Positions 1-14,582 of a stretch of 64,000 nucleotides of DNA are shown here, one piece after another. The DNA is from Rotaria socialis. Taxonomy: Eukaryota; Rotifera; Eurotatoria; Philodinida; Philodinidae. The stretch covers positions 62,001 through 126,000 of the forward strand of contig CAJNYU010002344.1 in NCBI GenBank assembly GCA_905331475.1, given 5' to 3'. Both the position numbers and the translations under genes were made by a program. A model generated the notes under the pieces. That model saw only the letters and a list, made by a program, of their open reading frames with translations. It had not been told where the DNA came from and searched no databases. The stretch's first letter is position 1. Each line of letters starts with the position of its first letter.

Positions 1-916
1 TGCATGAACAAAGAAAAATTAAATTAACCTATAAAGCTTGGCAACCCGAGCTCTTTTTCCGCCCTGGCGAAGTTCAATCTTCGAATAGAAGCACTTCAAT
101 CTGATGTAGGCTTCAGGGTATAGTGAATAGAGCATGATAGGCTCTGACAGAGAGAATATGCTTATTTTATCATCTGAAAAAGGCGAGTAGCACTTAAGAG
201 AATTTTGTAGAAATACTAATCTATTTTTAGTGACAACATTATTATTGCAAAAATAAAATGCATGTTTTTCAAGAATCTCTCTCTATTTGTCACTCTCGGC
301 TTTCAAAATAAAAGAGCTGCACAATCTGACATTTTCTTATTGAAATTATAATTAATTCTAGTGCAAAAAAAACAGCTCATAGAACAATTTCCTGTTGGCA
401 AATTCACTTGCTTTTGGAGAAATATCTCATAAAAACATGATGATGTTCAGCTGCGAAATTGTGTCATCGTCCTCAGGTAGCTCGAACCAGCAGAAATATT
501 CTCGGGCGAAAAAGTGATTTATGAAAAAGAAAACTTATTGAACCTATCGGCAAACTCATGATCGATTATATTAGCAAATATTACTATTTAAATAAGCCTA
601 ATCTATTTGATTACACGAGAAAATTAAACTTACAGATAATAAGAAGATGTTTCAAAGCTAGTGTTTCCTTTGTAAAGGAAGTATATGTATAGATTATATC
701 AATAATAGAATATCTAGAAAAAAACAAATATCGGATTTGTATTTTATTGATGTTTTTGTTTTTCACTAAGCGAATTTTGATGTTACACTATTCGTCCTTT
801 CATAAATAAAAAATAACAGATTCTTTTTTTGCGTGTGCATATCAACAAACAACAAGGAAAAAATGATAATAATAGTAGTGATAGATGGTAAAATGGTTGT
901 TTGTTGTAAAATTGGC
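1..916. other. Non-coding left edge
   Basis: No ORF, RNA gene or repeat that I can defend. The stretch is AT-rich and lies downstream (3') of the eL42 gene, so part of it is likely the 3' UTR of that gene and intergenic spacer. Confidence 0.5.
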
Positions 917-1237
917 TTAATAACTGATAACTTGATTTTTCTTCTTTTTTTCAGCGCCCAATTCGAAGTGTTTGGTGCGTTTAATAGCTAATTGTTTCTT
1001 AAATTTACATTCCGTACATTCCATACGTAATACAATTTTCTTGGTTGTCTTGGCTTTTTTGTGAAAGACAGGCTTCTTTTGTCCACCATAGCCTTTTTGT
1101 TTCATATCGTAACGTCGTTTACCTTGAGCATGAACACTATCTTTGCCTTTTTTGTATTGTGATACTTTGTGAACAGTGTGTTTCTTGCAACCTTTACCCT
1201 TGCAAAATGTACGACGTAATTTTGGCACGTTGACCAT
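917..1237 (-). CDS. RPL36A: 60S ribosomal protein eL42 (L36a/L44)
   Basis: Complete 106-residue protein in one exon, the usual family length. It begins MVNVPK and ends QVISY. The family signature [19 protein letters not shown] is present, including Pro56, the residue linked to cycloheximide sensitivity in this family, next to Lys55. Zinc ligands are visible as the pair Cys12/Cys17 and the pair in ECTEC near residue 73. eL42 sits at the E site of the large ribosomal subunit. The open frame extends 61 codons upstream of MVNV through low-complexity sequence; I chose MVNV because all family members start there. A splice-acceptor-like TTCTAG lies 14 nt before this ATG (AG at 1252-1253), so the 5' UTR is either cis-spliced or trans-spliced. 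The Smad gene on the same strand ends only 187 bp upstream. Confidence 0.97.
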   Translation of the reverse strand: MVNVPKLRRTFCKGKGCKKHTVHKVSQYKKGKDSVHAQGKRRYDMKQKGYGGQKKPVFHKKAKTTKKIVLRMECTECKFKKQLAIKRTKHFELGAEKKKKNQVISY

Positions 1238-1424
1238 GATTAATTTTTTATCTAGAATTATTATTTCAATAGAATATATGTTTACAGATAAATATATATT
1301 TCTATATGTGTATATATATATATATATACAAATTTTGTGATAAATAAAAATAAACAAATATACAATACTAAAAGCGACTAAATAAAATAAAAGTGTGTGA
1401 TTCAAATAAATAATTTTCATTCAA

Positions 1425-4321
<2,897 letters not shown>

Positions 4322-5110
4322 TATTGAAATACATAAGGTGGTTTAACTAAATGAATCCAAATCCACGAGGCATTTTGAAATGATTCGTTCTTTTGACCTC
4401 TAGATGTTTGTTCTTCTCATCATACTTAACATGAAAATATTTTAATAAATAAATTTAATTTATTTCAATAGTTATTTGATTTTAAATGTTTTATTTGAAG
4501 TTCTAATTCGATTGTAATACAGAGGAGGTCCACACAGATAATGATTTTTATTCGTTTGAGCAATCGACCAATCAAAAAAAAAGATATTTTAAAGAGTCAA
4601 CAATATCTATGAAAAATATTGTTCTATATCGATGAATTAAATCAGTTTAATAACGTAAAAGAAACACGACTAATTTTCAGAGTCTCACTCTATTGATTCA
4701 TTCGATTTGCGAAAAAAAGGATTGGCAATAAAACGAATGAGAGACTAATTATTTTTCATAGTAAAACTAAAAATCTATCAAAAAATGCCCGGGCCATTAT
4801 AGCCAATTCTTATTGCTCGTCGAGTTTCATTATACTCACTATTAATCTACTTAATCAATGATTTTCTTGAGAAAAAAAAACAGGCTGAAAATCTGACTTC
4901 ATGAGATGATTTGTCTCGTATCAAGCTACAATTTAAAATTAGTTGTCTCTCTGACAAAGTGATGGAGGTATTTCAGAAATTAGCGACACTAAGAGCATAA
5001 ATAAGTATGTTCGCCATTTGATGTTGATTTGATGATTTTTCTCGATTTGTCGGTAGACTTTATAGCTCAAGTCACTGTTTCAGATCAGTATAAAAGTAAA
5101 AAGTAAAATA
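4322..5110. other. Divergent intergenic region
   Basis: Spacer between the starts of the Smad2/3 gene (minus strand) and the broken nuclease-like gene (plus strand). It probably holds both promoters. I see no recognisable box, repeat or RNA gene. Confidence 0.4.
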
Positions 5111-5346
5111 ATGGCGTCAAATGAAGATGAAAATGATCATCAAATACAACAGATGAATGATGCGACTAAAGCAGTGGGTACTGATCCATCATTTCTTGAT
5201 ACACAACAGAAAAAAAAAAGAAAAAACAGTTCATGAAATACAGCATTCATTTGAGATGCGCAGCATTCATAAAGGTCCAGTAAGTTTGTATTTCTCTTCA
5301 AATTGCTTCAAATTCTTTTCATTATTTTTCAGAGTACCGAGATGAA

Positions 5347-5700
5347 CTAATCCGACATCGGATTCCATCGGATCTCTTAGGATCCAACATTCCGACAAAA
5401 ACCCGGCGGATTCCTGGTTGAGGAATCACTGTCGGATCCGACGGACAAAATCAATTTTCTTAATCAGGAGTGAATAAGCATCTGATACCATTAAAATACA
5501 AGGGTTGTATGCTAGCGTCGGTTTCCGTTGAATTCCGACACAGGTTTTTCTCGGATTCCAGCGGCAGGGATCCGACTGTAAATCCGTTTCCAGGAATCCA
5601 ACGGAATTTCATCGGTTTTATTAACATTTTAATGATATCAGATAGGATTCCCTCTGGGATCTTATCGGATCCTACTATCGGAATGATTCTTCTGGGGTAA
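5347..5700. repeat. Dispersed repeat family A, copy 1 (CGGATCC-rich)
   Basis: About 350 bp dense in variants of ATCCGACA, CGGATTCC and TCGGATCC, lying in the first intron of the broken gene. Its reverse complement aligns end to end with 36247-36612: for example, AATCATTCCGA(T/C)AGTAGGATCC at one end and AATCCGACA(T/A) at the other. Both ends carry related ATCCGAC words in inverted orientation, which suggests a small non-autonomous DNA element. I could not define a target-site duplication. Confidence 0.65.
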
Positions 5701-6639
5701 TAGTACACTAACAAACTTACCATTGTCATTATCATTTAATAGTGATTCACTTGATCGTGTAGAAGATTCTCCATTTTGGTTAAAGGAAAAATATATTGAA
5801 GATCATCATCTTAAAGAAGAAATTTTAGAAGATGATTTTAATATATCGATGGAACGAAGTGATAATTTAGGTCAACAAAGTGAAAAAAACAATGAATGAT
5901 AATCAATCACTACAAACAGATTTAAGTAAGTTTCCCAAATTGTCTTACGATTAATTTTTCTACACTAATAAAAAATTGCTCATTTGAATAAGAAATCTTC
6001 CAATTAGTATTGCATATATTAGCTGAAAGTGTATATTCCAAAATATCTTATTACTAAATGGTCCTGATGTATTAAAGAAATGATTTTTTTCTACTAATTG
6101 AATATATATATGAATTTATTAACATAGACATAGTTTTCACTTGGCTTTGGTAAGAGGGAAAAAATTAAGGGAGAAAGTCTTCCAAGGCTAGAGAGAAACT
6201 TTTTTTGCATTGTTCTTTTTATAGTCAAATATATTTTCAGTTGAAACCTATCTTCACGGTCTCATTGCCAATCTGATCAATATTTTCTTCGGTATTTTTT
6301 GTGTTGATAAATTTGTCGGAAAAAATTCAGATCATTGAAAAAAAGTTTATTTTTCTACACAAAAATGGTTGATATCAATAATTTCTTTCAAAGAATAGTG
6401 TAGTGTTTTGCGTAATTTTCATCCCCTCCACCATCATTACTTTTATGTATGTAAAATGCGTTCCAAAATGTTTGCAACATAGGTTGTTGTCCAAATATCT
6501 CTGCACATACAAATGATAAAATCTTATTCATTTTCAAAAGATACTCCGTAAAAAGCTATGCAAAATATATAAGAAGGAATTTGTATTGATTGATTCTGAT
6601 GATTTCTGCTATACTTAAAATTTAAAAAAAAATTTACAT

Positions 6640-7020
6640 GATAGCGCTATTTCCCGCCGTATTTAATATAATAAAAACGCGGAAACATCGGATTTGCATC
6701 CGATTGTTATGTGTACTGCAAAAACTGAGTCGATTTATATATGTTGTGAATGATACTGAAAAATGTTTTTTTTTGAAAAAATCCCTGTACCCCCCCCCTC
6801 AGGGATGGTCTGGTCAATAATGACAATTTTTTCGATAACTCAGCCATTTCTTGACGGATCCCTCTCATCTTCGAACTCGACCGAGATATTGATGAGATAA
6901 CGCTATGTACAAAATTGCATGACAATCGCATCAGCCTTTCAGGAGTTATCGTGTAAACGGCCGGACGGACACACTGAGCGATTCTATAGTGTACTCACTT
7001 TTTCTTTTGAGTACACAAAA
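6640..7020. repeat. Dispersed repeat family B, copy 1
   Basis: The reverse complement of this stretch matches 52490-52790 over most of its length. Shared landmarks are TTTGTGTACTCAAAA with a following GTGAGTACAC (a small hairpin), TTGACCAGACCATCCCTGAGG, ACATATATAAATCGACTCAG, TTGCAGTACACATAACAATC and the hairpin AATCGGATG...AATCCGATG. This copy holds about 90 bp that the other lacks and a run of nine C. It lies between exons 2 and 3 of the broken gene. Confidence 0.75.
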
Positions 7021-8072
7021 ACGTATCGAACACTTTTGATTTGCGATAGACATTAGTTTATACAATTTTCGTAGAGCGTTCGACAACCAACTTTTGAAAA
7101 CAATCAAGGTGATATCGTTTTCTGAAGTTGAAATACATGCAAAATAAAAGTCATCCAAACATTTTATCTTATTAAATTGTGTGAAATCGTTTTTTTCTAG
7201 TACTACAAAAAATGATTGATGTATTGAACAAATTTGAAGAAAAAATTCAAGATAAGATTGGTCGTTTGGAATCGAAATTCGATCAAAAGTTCGACCGATT
7301 ATCTCAAAAGGTTGACAATCTTTATGAGCGTGGTGCTGCATCTTCCATATTGTTCCACTTCAACACCCATCATTATCTCGATGCACCATTTTCACCAACG
7401 AGTCGATTATTTGATTCTCATTTTTCAGAGAAGTCAAAAGTGTCATTTGGATTTTTTGCTCAAGAAATTCATAAGCGGTATTCTCATTTGTGGACAAATA
7501 TTTATGAACAAATGGATGTATCTTTACGACCGAAACAAATCGAAGTCGATGTACTTGGATTTGCCTATGAAAAAACTAGTAAAAAAAACCTATTTTCACT
7601 TCACCGAAGATGGAACCATTACAAGCAAATTCGTCTTATTCGTTTTTAAAACCATTTAAAGCTAACACAATAATGATTGGCGAAGTAACTACATCAATTA
7701 TTGATTTTGATCATCAATATTTGGTTCAACTTGAACAGGTATGGGTTCTTCCTCTTCTCTCCCTAATATTATTGGTTTTTCTTGTGATTATTGTAGGCCA
7801 ATTCAAAATTATAAAATATGAATAAACCAACTTATACACTGTGCCGAAAATTAATGCAACTAATACTTAACTTTATTCTACTTTATTTTAATGGTGCAAA
7901 ATTAGAAAATCTACTTGTTGCATTAGTCGGCAGATTTCATCATCGACATTCTGCTCAACAAATATACAAGTTGTTATATCAATCAACGTTTTCAAACAAA
8001 ATACCACTCTTGAACCAATTATATCAACTTGAACATGAACAAAAAATCAAACAATTATATTTTATTTCATGA

Positions 8073-8793
8073 ACTATGAAGTTCGTTTTAATTTTTTTTA
8101 TTGATGTACTCATTTTCCTCTCGCTCTGTATCTCATTTGATTTCTCAGGTTTTTCACTTTTATCTTACTATAATTTTTTTCTTCATTAGATTCATTTGTA
8201 GGAACTATGAAATCGTTTTGATTATGTTCATGTCAAAACGATTCATATGTATCTGTTAATAAATCATCATTATATACGTATATATATATATATATATCAC
8301 TATCACTAATGAAATCATATTTAATTGAATCTAGTGGAAAAATAAAAAATAAATTACATTTATAATTACTGAACAAATTTTTACAGGTAATATTGAAATA
8401 TCTGATAAAGGTGTATTACCAATATTTACATATCACTATTCATATTTCTTTCTTGTTTTAAATAAGATTCAATACTAAAACTTACATTGGATGCGAATGT
8501 CATCGTTAGACATTACTTACTTATTTTAAAACAATGTCAACGAATAAGCAAAACAAAAAAAGCGCTGCACATTTTCAAACTCACTACTTATACAGATAAA
8601 AACATAATGTATGATGAATGATACTTCTGTATATACAGTTATTCATTCTACTTTTACTTAAGATAAGAATAAATGAAATAATTTATCTATTTGTTTTTAA
8701 TTGAATTTATTTATTATTTTATTCAATTGATTGGTAAAAAATTAAAACAAACAAACAAACAACGTAAATAAGTTCCATAAAAATTCTTCTATC

Positions 8794-8843
<50 letters not shown>

Positions 8844-8978
8844 GAAGTAACTGGTGAGAGTTATATCTATAATAACATTAATTCTATATAAATATTGGAA
8901 GAAAATTTTTACCGAAATAAAAAGAGATCTATCTTGGCTTACTGGAGACATAAATATGCATATGAAAGACGAGAAAAA
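8073..8978. repeat. Intergenic spacer with TA and TAA microsatellites
   Basis: Between the broken gene and the 3' end of the TBC gene. It contains a (TA)n tract at about 8273-8297 and an uninterrupted (TAA)n tract of about 16 units at 8794-8841. Nothing else is recognised. Confidence 0.8.
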
Positions 8979-10935
8979 TTAATTTGCTGTTAATAATAAT
9001 TGCTTCATACGTATTTGAAATAAAACATATTGACGATGATAATGTCTTGCTAATTGTAATGCTTGTTGAGCATCATTTTTTCTTGCAAGTCGTGCAAAAT
9101 AACATCCGATCTGATCATCATTATCAACATTTGATGTTGATATATGCATAATCGATGAACGATTTTGTTCGAGTATAGCCATACAAAGAAATATTGTAAA
9201 CATATCTGAAAAATCATTATCATTATCAATCAAAGAGAAATTTGTTAACCATCTCTCTAATGGCATAGACGATTCTATGGTCATTTTTTCTTGTTTAGAA
9301 TAACTCGTAGTTAAATCAAATGCCGATGAACTATGTTCTTCACGATAATCTGAATCATGAGCATCAATACTTGAATGTTCCGATTGAATAATATCTTCAG
9401 GTGTTAGCGAGTTTGAACCTGATGATAATATTGTATTTGTTACCGACGATATTGTTGATAAATGTCGTCTGGTAAATATCGGTAGTGAAGAAAACTCATC
9501 GACATTTGTTGATTCAAATCGATCAATCGGTAATGATGCCCATAATGTTTCAAATACACGAGGTATATCTTTAAATGGAAATTCACGTTTACAATCTAAT
9601 AACAACCAACGATAAGCAAACATTAAATTACCTGAAATAGAACAAATAAGATTTTTGCTAAAAAAACCAACTACAAACCAATATCACATTGTTCGATTTT
9701 ATGCCATAGTTCTATATCAATAGCTCGAATAGTTTTTCGTAATAAATCTAGCCGACGATTCATTGCAATACCATCCGGATGAAACAGGAGACTCATATAA
9801 CGCATTAATGCACAAAAACAAGCATAAGCTAATGGTTCATCATTGATAACATATAGAATAGGCGCAACCATATCCGTCATACCTATATAAACAAAAAATT
9901 ATTTTTACCAAATATTTACTGAAATAAAAGAATAAATCAACCTTGTACATAACCCGGTTCCGGATGATAAATACAATAGTTCATAAGAATATTTAATAGT
10001 TTTTGTCTTGATAAATTTTTTTTGTTATCAAAAAATTTCACTGTACTATCAGTACGTGTTACATCTTTTTGTATTAAATTTTCTAGTATTATTATTTCGG
10101 ATTCGTTTTTATTTTGCCAAGTTTGTTTCATTCTAAAATAAAATTTATTTTGTAATTCTTAGAAACTTATATTATCGTACATACGCGTCATACTGTTCGC
10201 GAGCGTCAATTTGATACTGATTTTTATCTTCATTTGTCATTGTTTCGTTAAAGATTCGAAATAAATAGCACCAAACTGTACTACGAATAGATTCTTCACA
10301 ACCACTATCATATATACGCTGCCGGAAAGTGTGTATATTTAATAAACGACCATTCGAATGATCTAACATTTGAAGAAATTCTTTTTTTGTTAAACATTTA
10401 TTCGCCTTTGTATTGGTTGAACTATGAAGCCAACTTGTTGCCTTCTTAAATAATGTTTCCGGTCGAAAAGTTATAGATTTTATTGTAGCTATAATACAAT
10501 CATTTTCAGTTTCGATTAATTCATAATTATCATTTGCATTGGTTTCGTTTTTGCATCGATGATGTTTATCGTGTCGATCGACAGTAAGTTCGACAATGCT
10601 TTCATTGACATGATTCATAATACAACCATCAAGCTCAAAATCGTCGGTAATGACGAAATTATGTTTAGTTTTTATTAGAAAATTTGAATGTAAATTAAAT
10701 ATTCGATTTATCAAACCAACAAGAAATGAATATGATAGCAGTGAAGAATCAATCGATAATCTTTTTTGGCATTGACAAGAATTTAACTGATTGAACTAAA
10801 AGAATTATTTGAACATTAGATTAATGAATTTTTTTGAGAAATTTCTACCGTTATAATAAAGATAACAATATTTGGCAAATGAATATTTGGTTGAGAACTT
10901 CGATGAATAAGATTTGATGTAATAGTTAGCAAAGT
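8979..10935 (-). CDS. TBC1D25-like: TBC1D25-like Rab GTPase-activating protein
   Basis: Exons in transcript order: 10849-10935 (likely but less certain), 10185-10795, 9942-10132, 9679-9882, 8979-9631; phases agree at every junction. The TBC domain starts near RLRIYDSGCEESIRSTVW-like sequence (here FRQRIYDSGCEESIRSTVW). The catalytic arginine finger is in LIQKDVTRTD and the glutamine finger is in PGYVQGMTDM. Later blocks FCALMRYM, FHPDGIAMNRR, YRWLLLDCKREFPF and the C-terminal FLCMAILEQNRSSIM match TBC1D25 rather than TBC1D15/17. The acidic, Ser-rich insert between the domain core and the last block is also typical of TBC1D25. This family acts on Rab GTPases (Rab33B in mammals, autophagosome maturation). 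The N-terminal end, and whether the PB1-like region of vertebrates exists, is unresolved. Confidence 0.85.
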
Positions 10936-12134
10936 CTGCAATACAAAAACGTTTTCGTGTTGATATGGCAATTTAACCAATGTTTTGCTTAGCAATCTTT
11001 GAAAAAATTATTCATACTCAAAAAATAGCGGAACATTCGATATTCTGTCCTAATAAATGCAAAAATACTTTACCTCATCATTACTATCGCATATGTAATT
11101 ATCACTCGTGGTCATCAATGAATAGGATGAATGCACTTTCATATTGTTATTCGATAACATTGTTTAGTGGAAATAACATGTATTTTGCAAGAAGCATATA
11201 TCTTGACTTCAAAGGTAAATAGGTGACACGTCTCCTGTTGGTGCTCCGACATAAATTTATTAGACATGAACAGAGCGTATGAGTTTGTCTGTAGGTTTAT
11301 TCTAAATATATTTCTTTTTCTATCTTTTTTTGTAGAAATTTAAGCCATGAATTTTTTTTTTAACCGTCCATCCTTCATCTTTTTCCTTATATGTATCCCA
11401 GTACGCATATGAGTTGCACTATAGCAGAAGTAAAAAAAAAAACAGTGCATAAAATGAAGAATAAAAACAAATTATTAACAACATGCAAAACAATTGTTTG
11501 ATATGCTTTTCATTATCTTATCATTTGTTTATCGTTTGTCAAGGTAATAAAAGCAGAATAACAATCGGCCATGTACTTGTTCTATTTCGTTGAAATAACG
11601 TATAACATAGATTTTAAAAAAAATGTCTATTCAAAATAGCCCAGTAATTGAGTGACAGCGAATAGGAGTCATTTATTGTTCAATTTTCAATGTTCCTCGC
11701 TATTCTTAATCGTTACTGTTGATTTATAGATTGAATTCTATCTCTATTTGTTTAAAAGATCACATCACTCATGAATTCTCATTTCCTGATCAGTTCTTCC
11801 AGATTTCTAAAGGTTCCGGTAGTTCCTGCTAATTCATGAGAATTTTTTGTCGTAGCCTAATTCTTGTTTTTAAATGAAAACTTTCAATTCATGTCGATCT
11901 TAATCATTTTCTTATTTATTTTTAAATATCAATCGGGCAAAGACTTTTGTATGTTTGTTATTACTGTTCTAGATCTATTTTATTATATCAAACAGTGCAA
12001 ATATACTAAATTTATCACATTCAGTGACCGGTATTAGTTATATTAATTATTGAAATGTCTTTGATAAGGAACAAGCAAATCCTAGTTTTTGCACACAAAA
12101 ACAAAACACACAAATTTTTCATATTTTTCATTTG
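10936..12134. other. Spacer between the TBC and coiled-coil genes
   Basis: May hold the first exon(s) and promoter of the TBC1D25-like gene and the 3' UTR of the coiled-coil gene. A plus-strand open frame at 10980-11222 has no family features and I do not call it a gene. Confidence 0.4.
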
Positions 12135-14483
12135 TTATGTTTTTTTAGTTTGTTCTATTTGTCGAATATGTTCGATTAGTTCTCGATGGCGTATTTTAAA
12201 TTGATAGATAAGATTTTCATAATGAACTTGTCGTTCTTTGAGTTGTTTTGATGTTGTTTGAAGTAAATCATATAAACGATAAACATATAAACGAAGAGTT
12301 TTTTCACGTTGTATAAGTTCATTATCAGAATTCTTTGTGAAAATATTATTGTCATTATTTGCTTTAAAATATTTATTTGTTAATTCATATAAATCAATTT
12401 TGGTTTTATATGCTTTTTTCTCGCGTAATAGACGATCATTTGTCCAACGTAATTCAATATTTTCATGTTTTAATGTTAACACATCAACCAGTAATATTGA
12501 AATTTCCAAATCAGCTACATCAACAATACCAGAAACATTCGGTGGAGGTCTAAACTGTTCTTGAGAATAGGAAAATAATTGTGCTCGTTGTGGTAATTGA
12601 GATAAATGTCGTTGGCATTGTTCATGTAGCACAAATATCGTCCGATAGAGTTCACTAGGAAAAGAAAATATGATGTCCCTTTTTTCGTCTTTATACGATG
12701 CGCTTTAAAAATCATTTTCATACGAACACAATAAGAAACTAGAATAGTTCTGAGCTGTGTTCAAATGCGTGAAAAAACAAAAAAATATGACTGCATATAT
12801 GAATTATGGCTGCTATTAGAATTTATCAAAATTTTTTCCTATAAATCGAAATCGAAAAATAAAATTTGTTATCTTTCGACTTGAGTCATTAAAAAAAATT
12901 TTTTTCGACGTTTTCGTTAATTTCATCGACGAATTCGTTGCATTTTGGCATCGTATTCTGAGATTGGTGCTGCAGAGCCTCTGTGGCGAAGCGGATTAAC
13001 GCGTTGGACTTCTAATCCAAAGATCGTGGGTTCGATCCCCACCAGAGGTGGTCTGAAATGATTTTTTTTATTCTGTTTCTACAAACGAAACTTACGTATT
13101 TTCAGCGTCTTGATGTATTCCTATAGGTGTAACATCGCTAATTTTTTGATAGATATGATTTTCATGATTGTCATCATCACGTTTTCGTTTATCGAATGTT
13201 ATTTGAAAACGATCGATTAATTGTTGAAACGTTTGTATAAGTTCATATTGTATTTGAATGCAATTTTCATATTCAATTAAATATTGTTCATATTGACTAA
13301 ATAAAACGTATTGTTTTTCATATGAATATTTACAATCAGCAAGCAAACGTTGTAATAGATCATTTTCACATTTTAGTTGTTCATTATGTGAGCAAATAGA
13401 TAAATATTCTAATTCAATATGATTACGTATAAATGTTTGATAACATGAACATTTCGAACAATTCGAACATAATTGCTGATATATATAAACAAAATGTTCT
13501 TGTATTATTGATGAATAATTCATATTGGACACGGATACTTCTGCTATACGTCGACGAAATGTCGGAGTTGTGACAGATGAACTTAATATACTATTAGCTG
13601 GTGACCATATTGAATAGCATGACGCTGACTATCAAAAGACAAAGAGAGTTTATAGTGCGAGAAAATTTAAACAATATTGAAGATTTTTCTAATCACAAAC
13701 AAAATTGTTTAGAGTGAATTTTGTTATGTTTTTTTTTTGTTAGATATCTACACGCACAAGCTGCGTCTATTTACGTTGTGAGAATGATTCTCACATCGGC
13801 CACGCTGCGGTCGCTGGCGAAAGAACGATTGTATCGTGTGCTTAATGAACCTTCGTGGTCAGTATCATTGGTTTGCTTGTTAAATTGACGTTTTAATAGA
13901 TCAATTTTTTTATTGGCATTATATAATTCTTTGGAATTTTCATTTAGTCGTCGTGTTATCATTGTTTTTACAATTAGGAGATCATCACGAATTTTCGATA
14001 AACGAATTGTATGAGACTAGAATAAAAGAAAGAAAACTTTCCTACGAAGTCTCTTCTGAAATGATTCGATTGTTCGTTTTCCAAGGCTCCCCTATAGATC
14101 AATTTTACCGAAGTGGCATTGTATTCACACAGATGAACATACAGTCCCTAGGAAAATCTAGCATAACAACTTCCTTGCAATCGTAGCATACGCAGAATAT
14201 TTCAGGAAGCCCATTTTTCAGTTATCTTATTTTACCTACCGACTTTTTTGCAATAATAAGTAGTTCTTCCGAAATAGCATCAAAATGTATGGCGATATTT
14301 GAAGTTTCATCATATTCTGGTTCTAGATAAATTTCATCGTTATCACCTTTTTTGCTTGATGAGACTGAAAAATAGAAATTGAACGAAAAAACGAATGAAA
14401 ATAAATTATTGAGATATTTTACCACTAGCTGTTGATTTAGCACGTTTTCTTAATTTAAAAAATTTTCGTCGTAATCGTTCCAT
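12135..14483 (-). CDS. Coiled-coil protein, five exons, unknown function
   Basis: Exons in transcript order: 14423-14483, 14240-14364, 13795-14016, 13096-13628, 12135-12654. All donors and acceptors are GT/AG and phases close exactly, giving 486 residues. It starts with a basic segment (MERLRRKFFKLRKRAKSTAS), then an acidic patch (DNDEIYLEPEYDE), helical stretches rich in Lys/Glu/Leu (RRLNENSKELYNANKKIDLL), a Ser/Thr-rich link, and a C-terminal half rich in coiled-coil heptads, with several cysteines near SNCSKCSCYQ. There is no signal peptide or membrane segment. I do not recognise the family; a cytoskeletal or scaffolding role would be a guess. The fourth intron contains a tRNA gene on the opposite strand. 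Confidence 0.75.
12977..13050 (+). tRNA. tRNA-Arg (anticodon TCT)
   Basis: 74-nt cloverleaf without intron. Acceptor arms GCCTCTG and CAGAGGT pair (first pair G-U), D stem GCG/CGC, anticodon stem TTGGA/TCCAA with loop CTTCTAA (anticodon TCT), and T stem GTGGG/CCCAC around TTCGATC. Discriminator base G. The internal promoter boxes A (TGGCGAAGCGGA region) and B (GGTTCGATCCC) are intact, so pol III transcription is expected. It sits in an intron of the coiled-coil gene, on the opposite strand. Confidence 0.96.
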
Positions 14484-14582
14484 GACCTATAAAAATGACT
14501 TCATTAAGTTTTGTTTTTGCTTTTATTTATTAAAAGAAAATAAAACTTTATTTTAAAAAAGTATATAAAAAATAAATATTTA

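Larger units (their letters stand above)
5111..8072 (+). pseudogene. Broken multi-exon gene, possible PD-(D/E)XK-type nuclease fold
   Basis: Coding-looking pieces chain through canonical splice sites: 5111-5279 (starts MASNEDENDH), 5743-5925, 7201-7738, and 7797 onward. Frame is lost in three A-tracts: A10 at 5210-5219, A7 at 5883-5889 and A8 at 7581-7588. An in-frame TAA at 7812-7814 precedes a further 84 open codons that run to 8072. When the A7 slip is allowed for, the exon 2 to exon 3 phase fits exactly. Exon 3 begins with a coiled coil (LNKFEEKIQDKIGRLESKFD) followed by QIEVDVLGF near 7536 and, after the slip, MIGEVTTSIIDFD near 7672. An E-x-D-V strand followed by a G-E-V-x-x-S strand is the layout of restriction-endonuclease-like folds, but the second motif lacks the usual Lys. 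The fold assignment is inference. It may be a real pseudogene or a gene with homopolymer assembly errors. Confidence 0.45.

Noticed and set aside
1238-1420. N-terminal extension of eL42 by 61 residues
   Set aside because: The family always starts MVNVP; the extension is Ile/Tyr-rich translation of a TA repeat.
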